64,000 nt of DNA from a bacterium D16-56 (lineage in GTDB: Bacteria; Bacillota; Clostridia; Lachnospirales; Lachnospiraceae): positions 1 to 64,000 of the forward strand of contig RAYY01000011.1 of the NCBI GenBank assembly GCA_003611875.1. Reading direction: 5' to 3'. The notes beneath the pieces are model-generated. The model did no database searches. It worked only from the letters and a program-made list of their open reading frames with translations, and was not told the origin of the DNA. Made by a program: the position numbers and the translations under genes. Position 1 is the stretch's first letter. Each line of letters opens with the position of its first letter. Below are positions 17,378-25,583 of this stretch, piece by piece.

Positions 17378-18169
17378 TCATCCGTTTCTTGGAGCAATGG
17401 CCCCAAGAAAATTGTCTGCGAAAATCTTTTGCTTGTCCTGGCAGGAAAGATCAGCCATCAAAACCTTTCCCACTCCAAATGCCAGGTTCAAAAAAGGAGC
17501 GTCACTGCCAAATATAATATTGTCCGCCCCTGCTATCTCCACCAGAGCCTCCAGCGCACCATAGAAAATCGGACTGGCACAGATGTCCACAAAAACATTT
17601 TCATACTCCCTGGCCACACGAAAATAGTCGTCTTCTCGATGACCGTCCCAATTTCCCCCGGAATGAGCCTGGATAAAGCGGACCTGAGGATATTTCTTTG
17701 CCAGTTCCTCCACCCTCTTGGGGGACTGCCAGTCGTGATTTAGGATAGCCAGCTTTCTCTCAGCGGCAAATCCGTAGATGTGATCATAGCATTTCTGTGT
17801 CATAGGGCAGCTAGATTCATCTGGATGAAGCTTGATAAAGGACATTCCCAGATTGTCAAAGCATCTTGTCAGCTCAGAGAGAATCTCCTTCGGACGGTTG
17901 CCTGTGGCCAGAGCCATCCCATAGAACCGGCCCGGATACTTTTTCAGCACCTCTGCCGTAATGTCATTGGCCAGACGGCTGTCAAGCCCCAGCCCCACCA
18001 TGGGAGAGATAGCCATGGCGTCCACCCCAATCCGATCCATCTGACTTACAAGATCATCCTCAAAACCACCCTGAATGTCGAATTTATGGTAGAGACCGTG
18101 ATGTGCATGGGAATCTACAATCTTATATTTGCTGGTGTCCAACTGCTCAGAAATTGGTTTATACGTCAT
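17378..18169 (-). CDS. Amidohydrolase-superfamily (COG2159-type) metal-dependent hydrolase
   Basis: 263 residues of the TIM-barrel amidohydrolase family. The metal-binding HAH motif (VDSHAHHG, residues 19-26), LNHDW, QAHSGGN and the late FGSDAPF Asp are all present, so it should be catalytically competent. Members of this group act as lactonases, decarboxylases or hydrolases on carboxylated small molecules. It overlaps the preceding amidohydrolase gene by 11 bp, implying coupled translation and perhaps a complex. Its exact reaction in uronate breakdown is unknown; a sugar-acid lactonase is a plausible guess. Confidence 0.75.
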   Translation of the reverse strand: MTYKPISEQLDTSKYKIVDSHAHHGLYHKFDIQGGFEDDLVSQMDRIGVDAMAISPMVGLGLDSRLANDITAEVLKKYPGRFYGMALATGNRPKEILSELTRCFDNLGMSFIKLHPDESSCPMTQKCYDHIYGFAAERKLAILNHDWQSPKRVEELAKKYPQVRFIQAHSGGNWDGHREDDYFRVAREYENVFVDICASPIFYGALEALVEIAGADNIIFGSDAPFLNLAFGVGKVLMADLSCQDKQKIFADNFLGAIAPRNG

Positions 18170-18935
18170 AGCAAATCCCTCCTATCAGTTGCTGCAGATT
18201 TTCACTGGCAATCTTTTGCTTATCCTGATCTGAAATGTCTGCATAGTAAAGCATCGCTATAGGACAAGCAGGATTGTATATCGGCATTCCTGTTCCAAAA
18301 AGCATGCGCCCGGCTCCGAAGCGTTCTGTCACTGACTCTAAGCCTTGATTGGCGTCAAAATAGCTGATTTCAAAATGCAGGTTGGGACACTGCGCCAAAA
18401 GAGGGAACAAGGCACGGTTGTAGCCGCATCCCACCCGAACCAGAACAAAGGGAATGTCCGGCCAGGCTTTGCACAGACGATATATCTCATCCCAGGGCAT
18501 AGGCTCGCTCCAGTGCTCCACACCATAATCAAGAAAAACCGGCATATGCATTTCATTCATAGCATGAAACAATTCTCCGCAGCAAAAATCCGAGGTAGGA
18601 TAGTTATGATGATAGGGAAATAAACGCAAGGCACAGATCCTGTTTTCTTTTGCCTGCTTCTTCAAGGTCTCGCCATCGGGAAATTCACCGGTATGTCCCG
18701 GCATCCCTACCCAGGCCGGATAAAACCCTTCTTCTCCTTCGATCATTTTAAGAAGCACACGATTTCCCTCCAGGGGCCAGCTATCCTTTGCCAGGGCGCT
18801 GTACACCAGAGCCCTTTTTATGCCATAGCGTCCCATTGCCTCTCGAAGATCCTTCACTGTATCAAAGCTGCCGCCCTTGTCCATTTTTGCCCGGCCCAGC
18901 ATAATTCCGGAATCAAACAATTGCAATTCCACCAT
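18159..18935 (-). CDS. Degenerate amidohydrolase-fold protein, probable partner of the downstream hydrolase
   Basis: 258 residues with the same overall fold as the downstream gene (C-terminal QDKQKIASENLQQLIGG matches QDKQKIFADNFLGAI of the partner). The metal ligands are lost: the N-terminal His-x-His region reads FDSGIMLGRA, and the late Asp motif reads FGTGMPIYNP instead of GSDAPF. It is therefore likely a non-catalytic or altered subunit. It is placed 10 bp after the RraA-like gene and overlaps the competent paralog by 11 bp. The pairing of one intact and one degenerate copy suggests a heteromeric enzyme. Confidence 0.65.
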   Translation of the reverse strand: MVELQLFDSGIMLGRAKMDKGGSFDTVKDLREAMGRYGIKRALVYSALAKDSWPLEGNRVLLKMIEGEEGFYPAWVGMPGHTGEFPDGETLKKQAKENRICALRLFPYHHNYPTSDFCCGELFHAMNEMHMPVFLDYGVEHWSEPMPWDEIYRLCKAWPDIPFVLVRVGCGYNRALFPLLAQCPNLHFEISYFDANQGLESVTERFGAGRMLFGTGMPIYNPACPIAMLYYADISDQDKQKIASENLQQLIGGICYDV

Positions 18936-18945
18936 TTACCACCTC

Positions 18946-19614
18946 CTACAAAATATGGTATTTTTCAAACACATCCTTTAAATAAGCTCCTGCCCGCAGC
19001 TCCTCACGCACGTAATTCTCTGCCTGCACCTTTTCCAGGGCCCGCCGGAACACCTCCCTGGCACAGCCGGAAGGCACAACCACAATCCCGTCCACATCTG
19101 CAAAAATCAGATCCCCGCTATGTACCAGTATTCCATCACAAACCACGGGACAGTCATAGTCTGCCACCAGACAACGGCCCTTAGAATCCAGAGGATTCCT
19201 TCCTGTGGCAAATACGGGAAAATTCTCTCCCATCTCCCGCAGCTGCCGGATATCCCGGACTGCTCCGTCTACAACCACCCCCCGGGCTCCCCGGGCAATC
19301 GCTGCAGTAGCCATTAACTCCCCCCAGAAACCATTGCTGTTGGAACCGTTAGTGCAGCAGACCACCAGCTCTCCTTCCTTCACCGAATCCACAGCCTCTA
19401 TCTCCTTTTTATAAGGCTCCTCCGGCATTTCATAAACATCATAGCTCAAAACGGTCTTGGCAACCCCCACTAGTTTGTAATTGTCGTCCAGGGGATGCAG
19501 ACGACCGCTCATTGCCTGATTACGATACCCCATATCATCCAGAATGTCACAGATCACTGCTGTGTTCAGCTCACTTTGCAGATGATCCAGAAATTCTTTA
19601 TCATATTTATCCAT
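18946..19614 (-). CDS. RraA-like aldolase (4-hydroxy-4-methyl-2-oxoglutarate aldolase family)
   Basis: 222 residues with the RraA/HMG-aldolase fold. It contains the LMATAAIARGARGVVVDGAVRDI segment (Gly-rich, with the Arg and Asp that bind oxo-acid and divalent metal), FPVFATG, and HSGDLIFADVDGIVVVP near the C-terminus. Family enzymes cleave 4-hydroxy-2-oxo acids to pyruvate plus a carbonyl compound; others are RNase E regulators. Because no KDG kinase or KDPG aldolase is in the operon, a retro-aldol role on a uronate-derived 2-oxo acid is attractive, but this is inference. Confidence 0.75.
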   Translation of the reverse strand: MDKYDKEFLDHLQSELNTAVICDILDDMGYRNQAMSGRLHPLDDNYKLVGVAKTVLSYDVYEMPEEPYKKEIEAVDSVKEGELVVCCTNGSNSNGFWGELMATAAIARGARGVVVDGAVRDIRQLREMGENFPVFATGRNPLDSKGRCLVADYDCPVVCDGILVHSGDLIFADVDGIVVVPSGCAREVFRRALEKVQAENYVREELRAGAYLKDVFEKYHIL

Positions 19615-19641
19615 TTTCTGTTTTCCTCCTGAATTGTTCGT

Positions 19642-21036
19642 CTACAGTTCAAAATATGCTTTGGCATTTTCATAACAGATTCCCCGTATTATCCGTTCCA
19701 TCCGCTTGTAATCCTTAGGGTATTCTCCTCGGTCTGCAAGGCCGCCCACATAGCTGCAAAGAATACGCCGGAAGTAATCATGGCGAGTATAGGATAAAAA
19801 GCTGCGGGAATCAGTCAGCATCCCTACAAAGCTGCCCAAGGCGCTTAAGCTGGCCAAGGTCTGTAAATGGGCTTCCATCCCAATCTTTGTGTCATTAAAC
19901 CACCATGCACAGCCGTGCTGGATTTTCCCCCGGGTCTCCCCGTTCTGAAAGCATCCCGCCAGGGTGTCAATGACTGCATTGTCCCCCGGATTGATGGAGT
20001 AAAGAATCATTTTGGGCAGTGCCTTCTCACTCTCCAGGCTATGAAGCAGACCTGCCAGCCTTTCCCCACAGGGAATATCTCCCATGGCATCTCCCCCTGC
20101 ATCCTCTCCAAGTGTCTCATAAAGAGTGGGGTTTAAATCCCTAAGGACTCCGAAATGAAGCTGCATCACCCAGCCCCGTTTCGCATACTGCCTTGCCAGC
20201 CACAGAAGCAGAAAGGTCTGATATTTTTCTGCCTGAAGGTCACTTAATGCCTCTCCCTGAAGGCGTCTTGCCAAAATCTCCCCGGCCTCCTTCTCCTCGC
20301 AGCTTTCCCAGGGAATCCGGGTGAGCCCGTGATCCGAAATCCGGCAGCCCAAACGGCCAAAATCATCCAGTCTGCAAAGAAGGGCCTGCAAAAGAGCGTC
20401 AAGACTATCGATCCGGACAGAAGCCGCCAGCCCCAGCCTTTCCAGATAGGAGGTAAACCCTGGCTTTGTGATCTCTATGGCCTTATCGGGGCGAAAGGCA
20501 GGCAATACCTTCACAGGGAAATCACCTTCCGTCAGCTTTTTGTGTCCTTGTAAGTCATCGGCCGGATCATCCGTTGTGCAGATCTGCTCCACCCTTGCCT
20601 GAAGCATAAAATCTCTTGCCCGCAGCCCCTTTGGACCAAGCTTTTCGTTTGCCAAATCCCACACCTGGGGCGCCGTTTCCTCTGTCAGATGTCCGCTGTA
20701 GCCGAAATATTTTTTCAGCTCCAGATGAGACCAATGGTGAAGAGGATTCCCAATACACGCAGGAAGGGTCTCGGCATATGCAAGAAATTTCTCATAGTCG
20801 CCGGCATCCCCTGTGATCAGCCGCTCTGGCACCCCGTTCCAGCGCATGGCGGTCCACTTATAGTGGTCGTCATCAAGCCACACCTGGGTCAGATTATCAA
20901 AACTTATGTTCTCTGCAATATGGGATGCCTGAATGTGACAGTGATAATCAATAATCGGCAGATCAGCGGCTACATTATGGTAAAGAGTCCGAGCCACAGA
21001 TCCGTTAAGCAGAAAATCTTCTGTGATAAATTCCAT
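19642..21036 (-). CDS. uxaC: Glucuronate isomerase
   Basis: 464 residues, the normal length of UxaC. Features are the metal-binding DYHCHIQ motif at residues 30-36, WKWTAMRWNGV-like MR-W-GV residues near 60-70, LHFGVLRDLNP, and the C-terminal LTDSRSFLSYTRHDYFRRILC segment that is diagnostic of the family. It converts D-glucuronate to D-fructuronate (or D-galacturonate to tagaturonate), the first step feeding UxuB and UxuA of this operon. The cytoplasmic enzyme is in the amidohydrolase superfamily. It lies 27 bp upstream of the RraA-like gene. Confidence 0.92.
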   Translation of the reverse strand: MEFITEDFLLNGSVARTLYHNVAADLPIIDYHCHIQASHIAENISFDNLTQVWLDDDHYKWTAMRWNGVPERLITGDAGDYEKFLAYAETLPACIGNPLHHWSHLELKKYFGYSGHLTEETAPQVWDLANEKLGPKGLRARDFMLQARVEQICTTDDPADDLQGHKKLTEGDFPVKVLPAFRPDKAIEITKPGFTSYLERLGLAASVRIDSLDALLQALLCRLDDFGRLGCRISDHGLTRIPWESCEEKEAGEILARRLQGEALSDLQAEKYQTFLLLWLARQYAKRGWVMQLHFGVLRDLNPTLYETLGEDAGGDAMGDIPCGERLAGLLHSLESEKALPKMILYSINPGDNAVIDTLAGCFQNGETRGKIQHGCAWWFNDTKIGMEAHLQTLASLSALGSFVGMLTDSRSFLSYTRHDYFRRILCSYVGGLADRGEYPKDYKRMERIIRGICYENAKAYFEL

Positions 21037-21080
21037 TTTTATACAGCTCCTTCTGTTATACTAACGAGCATATTTATTTT

Positions 21081-21138
21081 GCCAAATGATTTGACGTTCC
21101 TTGTGAAACAGCGCGAACCTGCTGACAAATCATTTGGC
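21081..21138. repeat. 13-bp perfect inverted repeat between dctM and uxaC
   Basis: GCCAAATGATTTG (21081-21093) and CAAATCATTTGGC (21126-21138) are perfect inverted copies separated by 32 bases, within the only sizeable gap (132 bp) of the uronate operon. There is no T-run on either strand, so it is not a standard terminator. An mRNA processing or stability hairpin, or a regulator site governing uxaC separately from the transporter, would fit. Confidence 0.7.
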
Positions 21139-21168
21139 TCACAGGTATATCTATAGTATATTAATCTT

Positions 21169-22464
21169 CTATGGATACAGCCAATTAGGCACCGCCATAG
21201 AAATCGCCGGTATATATGTGATTGCTAAAAGAGCGCCAACCATCACCGCATAAAAAGGCAGCATACACTTAGCCAAACGCTCGATTTTCAGTCCTGTGAT
21301 CCCGCTGGTGACAAACAGCACGGCTCCCACCGGCGGCGTGATCAGGCCAATGCCAAGATTCAGTATCATCATCACCCCAAATTGTATGGGATCCATTCCG
21401 ATGCTGACAGCTATGGGCAGAAGAATGGGTGTTGTGATAATGATAATGGACGACATATCCATAATCATTCCCAGGAAAAGCAAAATAATGTTAATCAAAA
21501 TCAGAATTAAAATCCTGTTGCTTGTAAATCCCAAAATCCCGTTGATAATCATCTCCGGAACCTTAAGATAGGCAAGAAGCCATCCAAAGGCAGAGGATAC
21601 TCCCATAATCACCATAATGATGGAAAGGGTTCCCAAGGCCCTATCAAGAATATTCCATATCTCCTTTACTGGCAGCTCTCTGTAAATCACAAAGGTCACC
21701 AGCGTCGCCCAAACTACAGCAATAGCCGCCGATTCCGTGGCCGTAAAAAGCCCGGTCAGCACTCCCACCATAATGATAATCACCGTGCAGATGCCAAAAA
21801 ACGAATCCACCAAAGCTGTTACCATCACCTTAAAGCTGAATCGGTCTCCCTTGGGATAATTCCGTTTTACCGAAACAATATAACAAAAAATCATAAGGAA
21901 CAGGCCCAGTAAAATACCGGGAATCATACCTGCCAAAAACAGCTTTGCAATGGAGACAGAGCCGGCAGCCATTGCATAAATAATCATATTGTGGCTGGGA
22001 GGGATCAATAGTCCCTCCACAGAGCTTGCCATGGTAATGCCTGCAGAAAAATCAAGATCATACCCGTCCTTTTCCATAATGGGGATCTCAATCACTCCCA
22101 AAGAGGACACGTCCGCCACCGGCGAACCGGAAATCCCGCCGAAAAACATACTTCCAAGTACATTTACATGGGCAAGTCCGCCTCGAAACTGACCTACCAG
22201 AGACTTTGCCAGTTTAAACAGTCTCTCGGAAATACTCCCGGCGCTCATTACCTCTCCGGCGAGAATAAAAAAGGGGATGGCCATCAGGGAAAAGGAGTTA
22301 ACTCCCTTGACAATGTTTGTGACTACCATCATCATAGGAATATCCAGATAGAAAAACGTTGCTACCGTGGAAATCCCCACGGCAAACACAATGGGCACTC
22401 GGATGGCTATCAAAACCAGAAAACCTCCGATCAAAATCCATGTCCCGACCACCTCTGGTGTCAT
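21169..22464 (-). CDS. dctM: TRAP transporter large permease (DctM)
   Basis: 431 residues, about 12 membrane helices. The family signatures VGISTVATFFYLDIPMM-like N-terminus and GVIEIPIMEKDGYD are present, along with GLLIPPSHNMIIYA and LNLGIGLITPPVG. DctM forms the Na+-coupled channel of a TRAP transporter, importing a carboxylate delivered by DctP. It overlaps dctQ by 4 bp. Sitting between uxuA and uxaC, it probably carries a hexuronate or related sugar acid. Confidence 0.9.
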   Translation of the reverse strand: MTPEVVGTWILIGGFLVLIAIRVPIVFAVGISTVATFFYLDIPMMMVVTNIVKGVNSFSLMAIPFFILAGEVMSAGSISERLFKLAKSLVGQFRGGLAHVNVLGSMFFGGISGSPVADVSSLGVIEIPIMEKDGYDLDFSAGITMASSVEGLLIPPSHNMIIYAMAAGSVSIAKLFLAGMIPGILLGLFLMIFCYIVSVKRNYPKGDRFSFKVMVTALVDSFFGICTVIIIMVGVLTGLFTATESAAIAVVWATLVTFVIYRELPVKEIWNILDRALGTLSIIMVIMGVSSAFGWLLAYLKVPEMIINGILGFTSNRILILILINIILLFLGMIMDMSSIIIITTPILLPIAVSIGMDPIQFGVMMILNLGIGLITPPVGAVLFVTSGITGLKIERLAKCMLPFYAVMVGALLAITYIPAISMAVPNWLYP

Positions 22465-22946
22465 TGGATATCCTCCTTTCCCTTTTGTCTGAACAGTCTG
22501 TAGTATTTATCAATCAGCGCCAGCAGATAGAGTGCCATGGAGACAGGCACCGCCCCGTATAGAAAGCCCTTGCTGATGTGAATCCCATTAAGGGACGTGC
22601 CGGAAACCTGCTTTGTCATGGCCACTCCAGCCACAAAGATCACTACGGCAAACACCACTGTAAGAGCATCCCCGATGGTGTCAATCCTTGCAATGGTCTT
22701 AGGCTTACAGAGAAAATCCAGCAGCGTCACATGAAGGTGCCCACCCGTGCGAATCGGCAGGGAAGCGCCCATCAGGCTAAGCCACACAAGGCAAAACAAG
22801 GTAAGCTCCTCCCCCCACGCCGGAGTAACGTTGAAAAAGTATCTGCCCACAAAGACAATGGTGACGGATATAACCTGAATGCACAACATAAGCTTGCAGA
22901 TACTTTTTACAGCTCCAAATAATGTATCGAAAAATCTTTCCACCAC
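22461..22946 (-). CDS. dctQ: TRAP transporter small permease (DctQ)
   Basis: 161 residues with four membrane helices. The DctQ motifs TIVFVGRYFFNVTPAWGEEL and WLSLMGASLPIR are near residues 28-66. It is the membrane partner that stabilises DctM. The gene starts 21 bp after the dctP stop and overlaps dctM by 4 bp, the common dctP-Q-M order. Confidence 0.9.
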   Translation of the reverse strand: MVERFFDTLFGAVKSICKLMLCIQVISVTIVFVGRYFFNVTPAWGEELTLFCLVWLSLMGASLPIRTGGHLHVTLLDFLCKPKTIARIDTIGDALTVVFAVVIFVAGVAMTKQVSGTSLNGIHISKGFLYGAVPVSMALYLLALIDKYYRLFRQKGKEDIQ

Positions 22947-22967
22947 AGCCTTCCCCCTCTTCCCGTT

Positions 22968-24047
22968 TTATTTGATATCCTGAATCCTTTTTAACAGAGC
23001 AAGAACCTCCTCACTGCCGAATTTCTCATAAACCGGCTGTACCGCATTGATCCACTCAGTCTTGTCAGGAACCTCCACCACAGTGACGCCCAGCTCATCA
23101 AAGCTTTCCATGATTTCATCCTCAGCCGCCTGAATGCTCTCCCGATTGAAGGTCTGGGTCTCCTTTGCCGCCTGATACATAATCTCTTTCTGTTCGTCCG
23201 TAAGCTTATTCCATGTTTTCTCTGAAATCACATATGCCTCAACCGGATATACATGGCCGTCAAGAATCATGTTAGGACAAACCTCATAAAATTTCTGAGA
23301 CACAAAGCCGGACAAGGGCTGCTCGGCTCCGTCTACAACTCCGGACTGTAATGACGTATACAGCTCGCTGAAAGACATAGGGGTAGGAGAGGCGCCTAGG
23401 CTCTTTATGATCTCAAGCCACATCTCTGTATTCTGAACTCTCAGCTTTTTGCCTGCAAGATCCCCAAGGGAGTTGACCGGGTCCTTTGTAAAGAAATGAC
23501 GGGAACCTTCCTCAATAATACAGAGTCCTACCATCTGGGTACCGTCCTCCTGGATGCTGGAAAGCAGCTCCTTCCCTACATCCGAATTAACCATTTTCCA
23601 AAAATGATCCCTGTCCCGTATCACATAAGGCAGTGTAGTGACCTCAACCTTTTTAGCTCCAAAGTTTACCAGGGTGGTGAACTCGGTGCGGATCACATCA
23701 ATGGTTCCCATCTGAACCCCTTCCTGCATAGCCGTGTCATCGCCTAGCTGGCCGCCGGAATACCGCTCCACCTTAATGGATCCGCCGGACAATTCCTCAA
23801 CCTTGTCTGCAAAATAGTAAAGAGTATCTGTCATAATATGCCCGTCCGGCATCTGCTCTACAAACTTTAAGGTAACTGTCTCTGCTGCCTGCTCCCCCGG
23901 CGCTTCCTCCTTTGCAGGTGCATCCGTCCCGGCAGCCGCCGTGGTCTGGGACGGAGCTGCTGTGGTCTGAGTCGTGGAACTGCCTCCACAGGCTGCAAGT
24001 GACATCACCATTGCTGCTGACAACAGAATCGAAAAAGTCTTTTTCAT
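22968..24047 (-). CDS. dctP: TRAP transporter substrate-binding lipoprotein (DctP)
   Basis: 359 residues with a lipoprotein signal (KKTFSILLSAAMVMSLAAC, Cys20), then a Thr/Ala-rich linker to about residue 55, then the DctP fold. The GAKKVEVTTLPYVIRDRDHFWK segment and LRVQNTEMWLEIIKSLGASPTPM contain the conserved Arg that salt-bridges the substrate carboxylate. The protein is membrane-anchored on the outer face. Context (uxuA 39 bp upstream, uxaC downstream) points to glucuronate or galacturonate as ligand. Confidence 0.9.
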   Translation of the reverse strand: MKKTFSILLSAAMVMSLAACGGSSTTQTTAAPSQTTAAAGTDAPAKEEAPGEQAAETVTLKFVEQMPDGHIMTDTLYYFADKVEELSGGSIKVERYSGGQLGDDTAMQEGVQMGTIDVIRTEFTTLVNFGAKKVEVTTLPYVIRDRDHFWKMVNSDVGKELLSSIQEDGTQMVGLCIIEEGSRHFFTKDPVNSLGDLAGKKLRVQNTEMWLEIIKSLGASPTPMSFSELYTSLQSGVVDGAEQPLSGFVSQKFYEVCPNMILDGHVYPVEAYVISEKTWNKLTDEQKEIMYQAAKETQTFNRESIQAAEDEIMESFDELGVTVVEVPDKTEWINAVQPVYEKFGSEEVLALLKRIQDIK

Positions 24048-24086
24048 GTTCTTTCCTCCATTCGTTAATTAAGTTATTTTATATGT

Positions 24087-25121
24087 TCATTTTTCCAATG
24101 CTTCCCAAATTCCTGTAAGGTACATGGCTCCTAAAGCCCTGTCATAAAGCCCATAGCCTGCCCCTCCCTTTTCTCCCCAGATCCTTCTGCCGTGATCCGG
24201 CCTGATATACCCCTGATATCCAGCATCAATATAAGCCTTCATAATCTCTACCATATTAAGAGAGCCTGCCTTTGAAAAATGAGCCGATTCCTCAAAGCTT
24301 CTGCCTGAAAGCCTTTTCACATTGCGCACATGTCCAAATGCAATCCTGTCTGCAGACGCATACTTGCCAATAAGCCTTGGCAGGTCATTGTCAGCTGTAC
24401 ATCCCATGGAACCGGTACAGAAGGTAAGGGCATTATAGGGGCTGTCTTCGATTGCCAGAAAACGGTCTATGTTTTCTTCATTGGTAATGATCCGCGGCAG
24501 GCCAAAAACCGGCCAACAGGGATCGTCCGGATGCATGGCCATACGCACCCCGGCTTTCTCGGCCTCTGGTATCACTGCCTTCAAAAAATATTCCAGGTTT
24601 CTCCAAAGGCCCTCCTGACCCACATCCTCATAGCTCTCAATCAGGTCCTTCAGCTCTTTTTGGGAATAAACCATCTCCCAATCGCACAAGGCAAAATCCC
24701 CCCTCAAGGGATCGGTTCTCTTTATCACCTCATGGTCATAGGCCAATACCGTGGAGCCGTCTGGCAGCCGCCTTTCCGTCTCCGTCCGCATCCAGTCAAA
24801 CACCGGCATAAAATCATAGCAAACCACCTTAATTCCGGCTTTCCCAAGATTTCTGATGGTCTCAATGTAATTGTTAATATAAAGATCCCGGCTTTTTCTG
24901 CCCAGTTTAATATCCTCATGCACCTTTACGCTTTCAATCACCTCCATTTCCAGACCATATTCCTCCACCTGGCGCTTCAATGCAAGAATATCCTCCAATT
25001 TCCAGATCTCTCCCACCTCATTCGGCAGTTCTCCGGCAATGCCTGTCACCCCTGGTATCTGGCGTATATAGCCAAGGTCGATTCCATTAGCCTTAGTATA
25101 CCAGCGGAATATCATTTTCAT
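24087..25121 (-). CDS. uxuA: Mannonate dehydratase
   Basis: About 345 residues. It begins MKMIFRWY, has the conserved YIRQIPGVTGIAGEL, and later motifs (KVVCYDFMPVFDW, MAMHPDDPCWPVFGLPRI, FCTGSMG, YIRPDHGRRIWGE) that place the catalytic His/Cys/Asp metal site. It dehydrates D-mannonate to 2-keto-3-deoxy-D-gluconate (KDG). The frame extends to a TTG at 25142, but the ATG at 25121 has a GGGAG about 8 bases upstream and matches the family start. It is the first gene of the operon, divergent from the LacI regulator. Confidence 0.93.
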   Translation of the reverse strand: MKMIFRWYTKANGIDLGYIRQIPGVTGIAGELPNEVGEIWKLEDILALKRQVEEYGLEMEVIESVKVHEDIKLGRKSRDLYINNYIETIRNLGKAGIKVVCYDFMPVFDWMRTETERRLPDGSTVLAYDHEVIKRTDPLRGDFALCDWEMVYSQKELKDLIESYEDVGQEGLWRNLEYFLKAVIPEAEKAGVRMAMHPDDPCWPVFGLPRIITNEENIDRFLAIEDSPYNALTFCTGSMGCTADNDLPRLIGKYASADRIAFGHVRNVKRLSGRSFEESAHFSKAGSLNMVEIMKAYIDAGYQGYIRPDHGRRIWGEKGGAGYGLYDRALGAMYLTGIWEALEK

Positions 25122-25583
25122 CCCCATCGCTCCCTTCTGCAAAAACCATTGATAGAAAATTTTTCTGTTTTTCCAATATTCTTTTCTTTAAATCATAGAT
25201 GTATATTACCATTTTTCTATTCTTTTTTCAACACTTTTATGTTATTACGATGTATTTTCCATATTATCGCTAATATTTTTAGGTATATTTTATAAGTAAT
25301 CGACAAATTTTAAAGAAATTTTTCTATTTCAAAAAGAAATAACACGAATATTTTTCTATATATACAACAAAGCATCCCTTTGATAAATCCAGAAAACACG
25401 CTTTCCCCTAACTCTTTTCTTCATTTCCACCTTCCAAAACCCTTTTAGCCAATCGGAATTGGAAGAAAAACAGTCTCAATATAGCAATTATGCACAATTT
25501 TCAAAACAGATATTGCTTTCCATACAGAAACGTATTATTATTTTTCTATACGAAAAATCTACGGAAAGGTAAGGTAGATATCC
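25122..25583. promoter_or_regulatory. Divergent control region between uxuA and lacI with repeated TTTTTCTA operators
   Basis: This 460-bp AT-rich region has five copies of a TTTTTCT word. Three are in palindromic settings: AGAAAATTTTTCT (25154-25166), AGAAATTTTTCT (25314-25325) and ATTTTTCTATACGAAAAAT (25540-25558, perfect 7-bp arms). The other copies are near 25212 and 25351. A promoter for the regulator is TTGCTT (25513-25518), 17 bases, TATTAT (25536-25541); the third palindrome overlaps its -10, as expected for autorepression. The first lies just upstream of uxuA. Binding by the adjacent LacI protein is inferred. Confidence 0.5.

Noticed and set aside
24330-25295. Long plus-strand ORF (321 codons) opposite uxuA
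   Set aside because: It lies almost entirely antisense to a well-conserved mannonate dehydratase gene, has no ribosome binding site or recognisable motif, and its composition is what antisense of a GC-biased gene gives.
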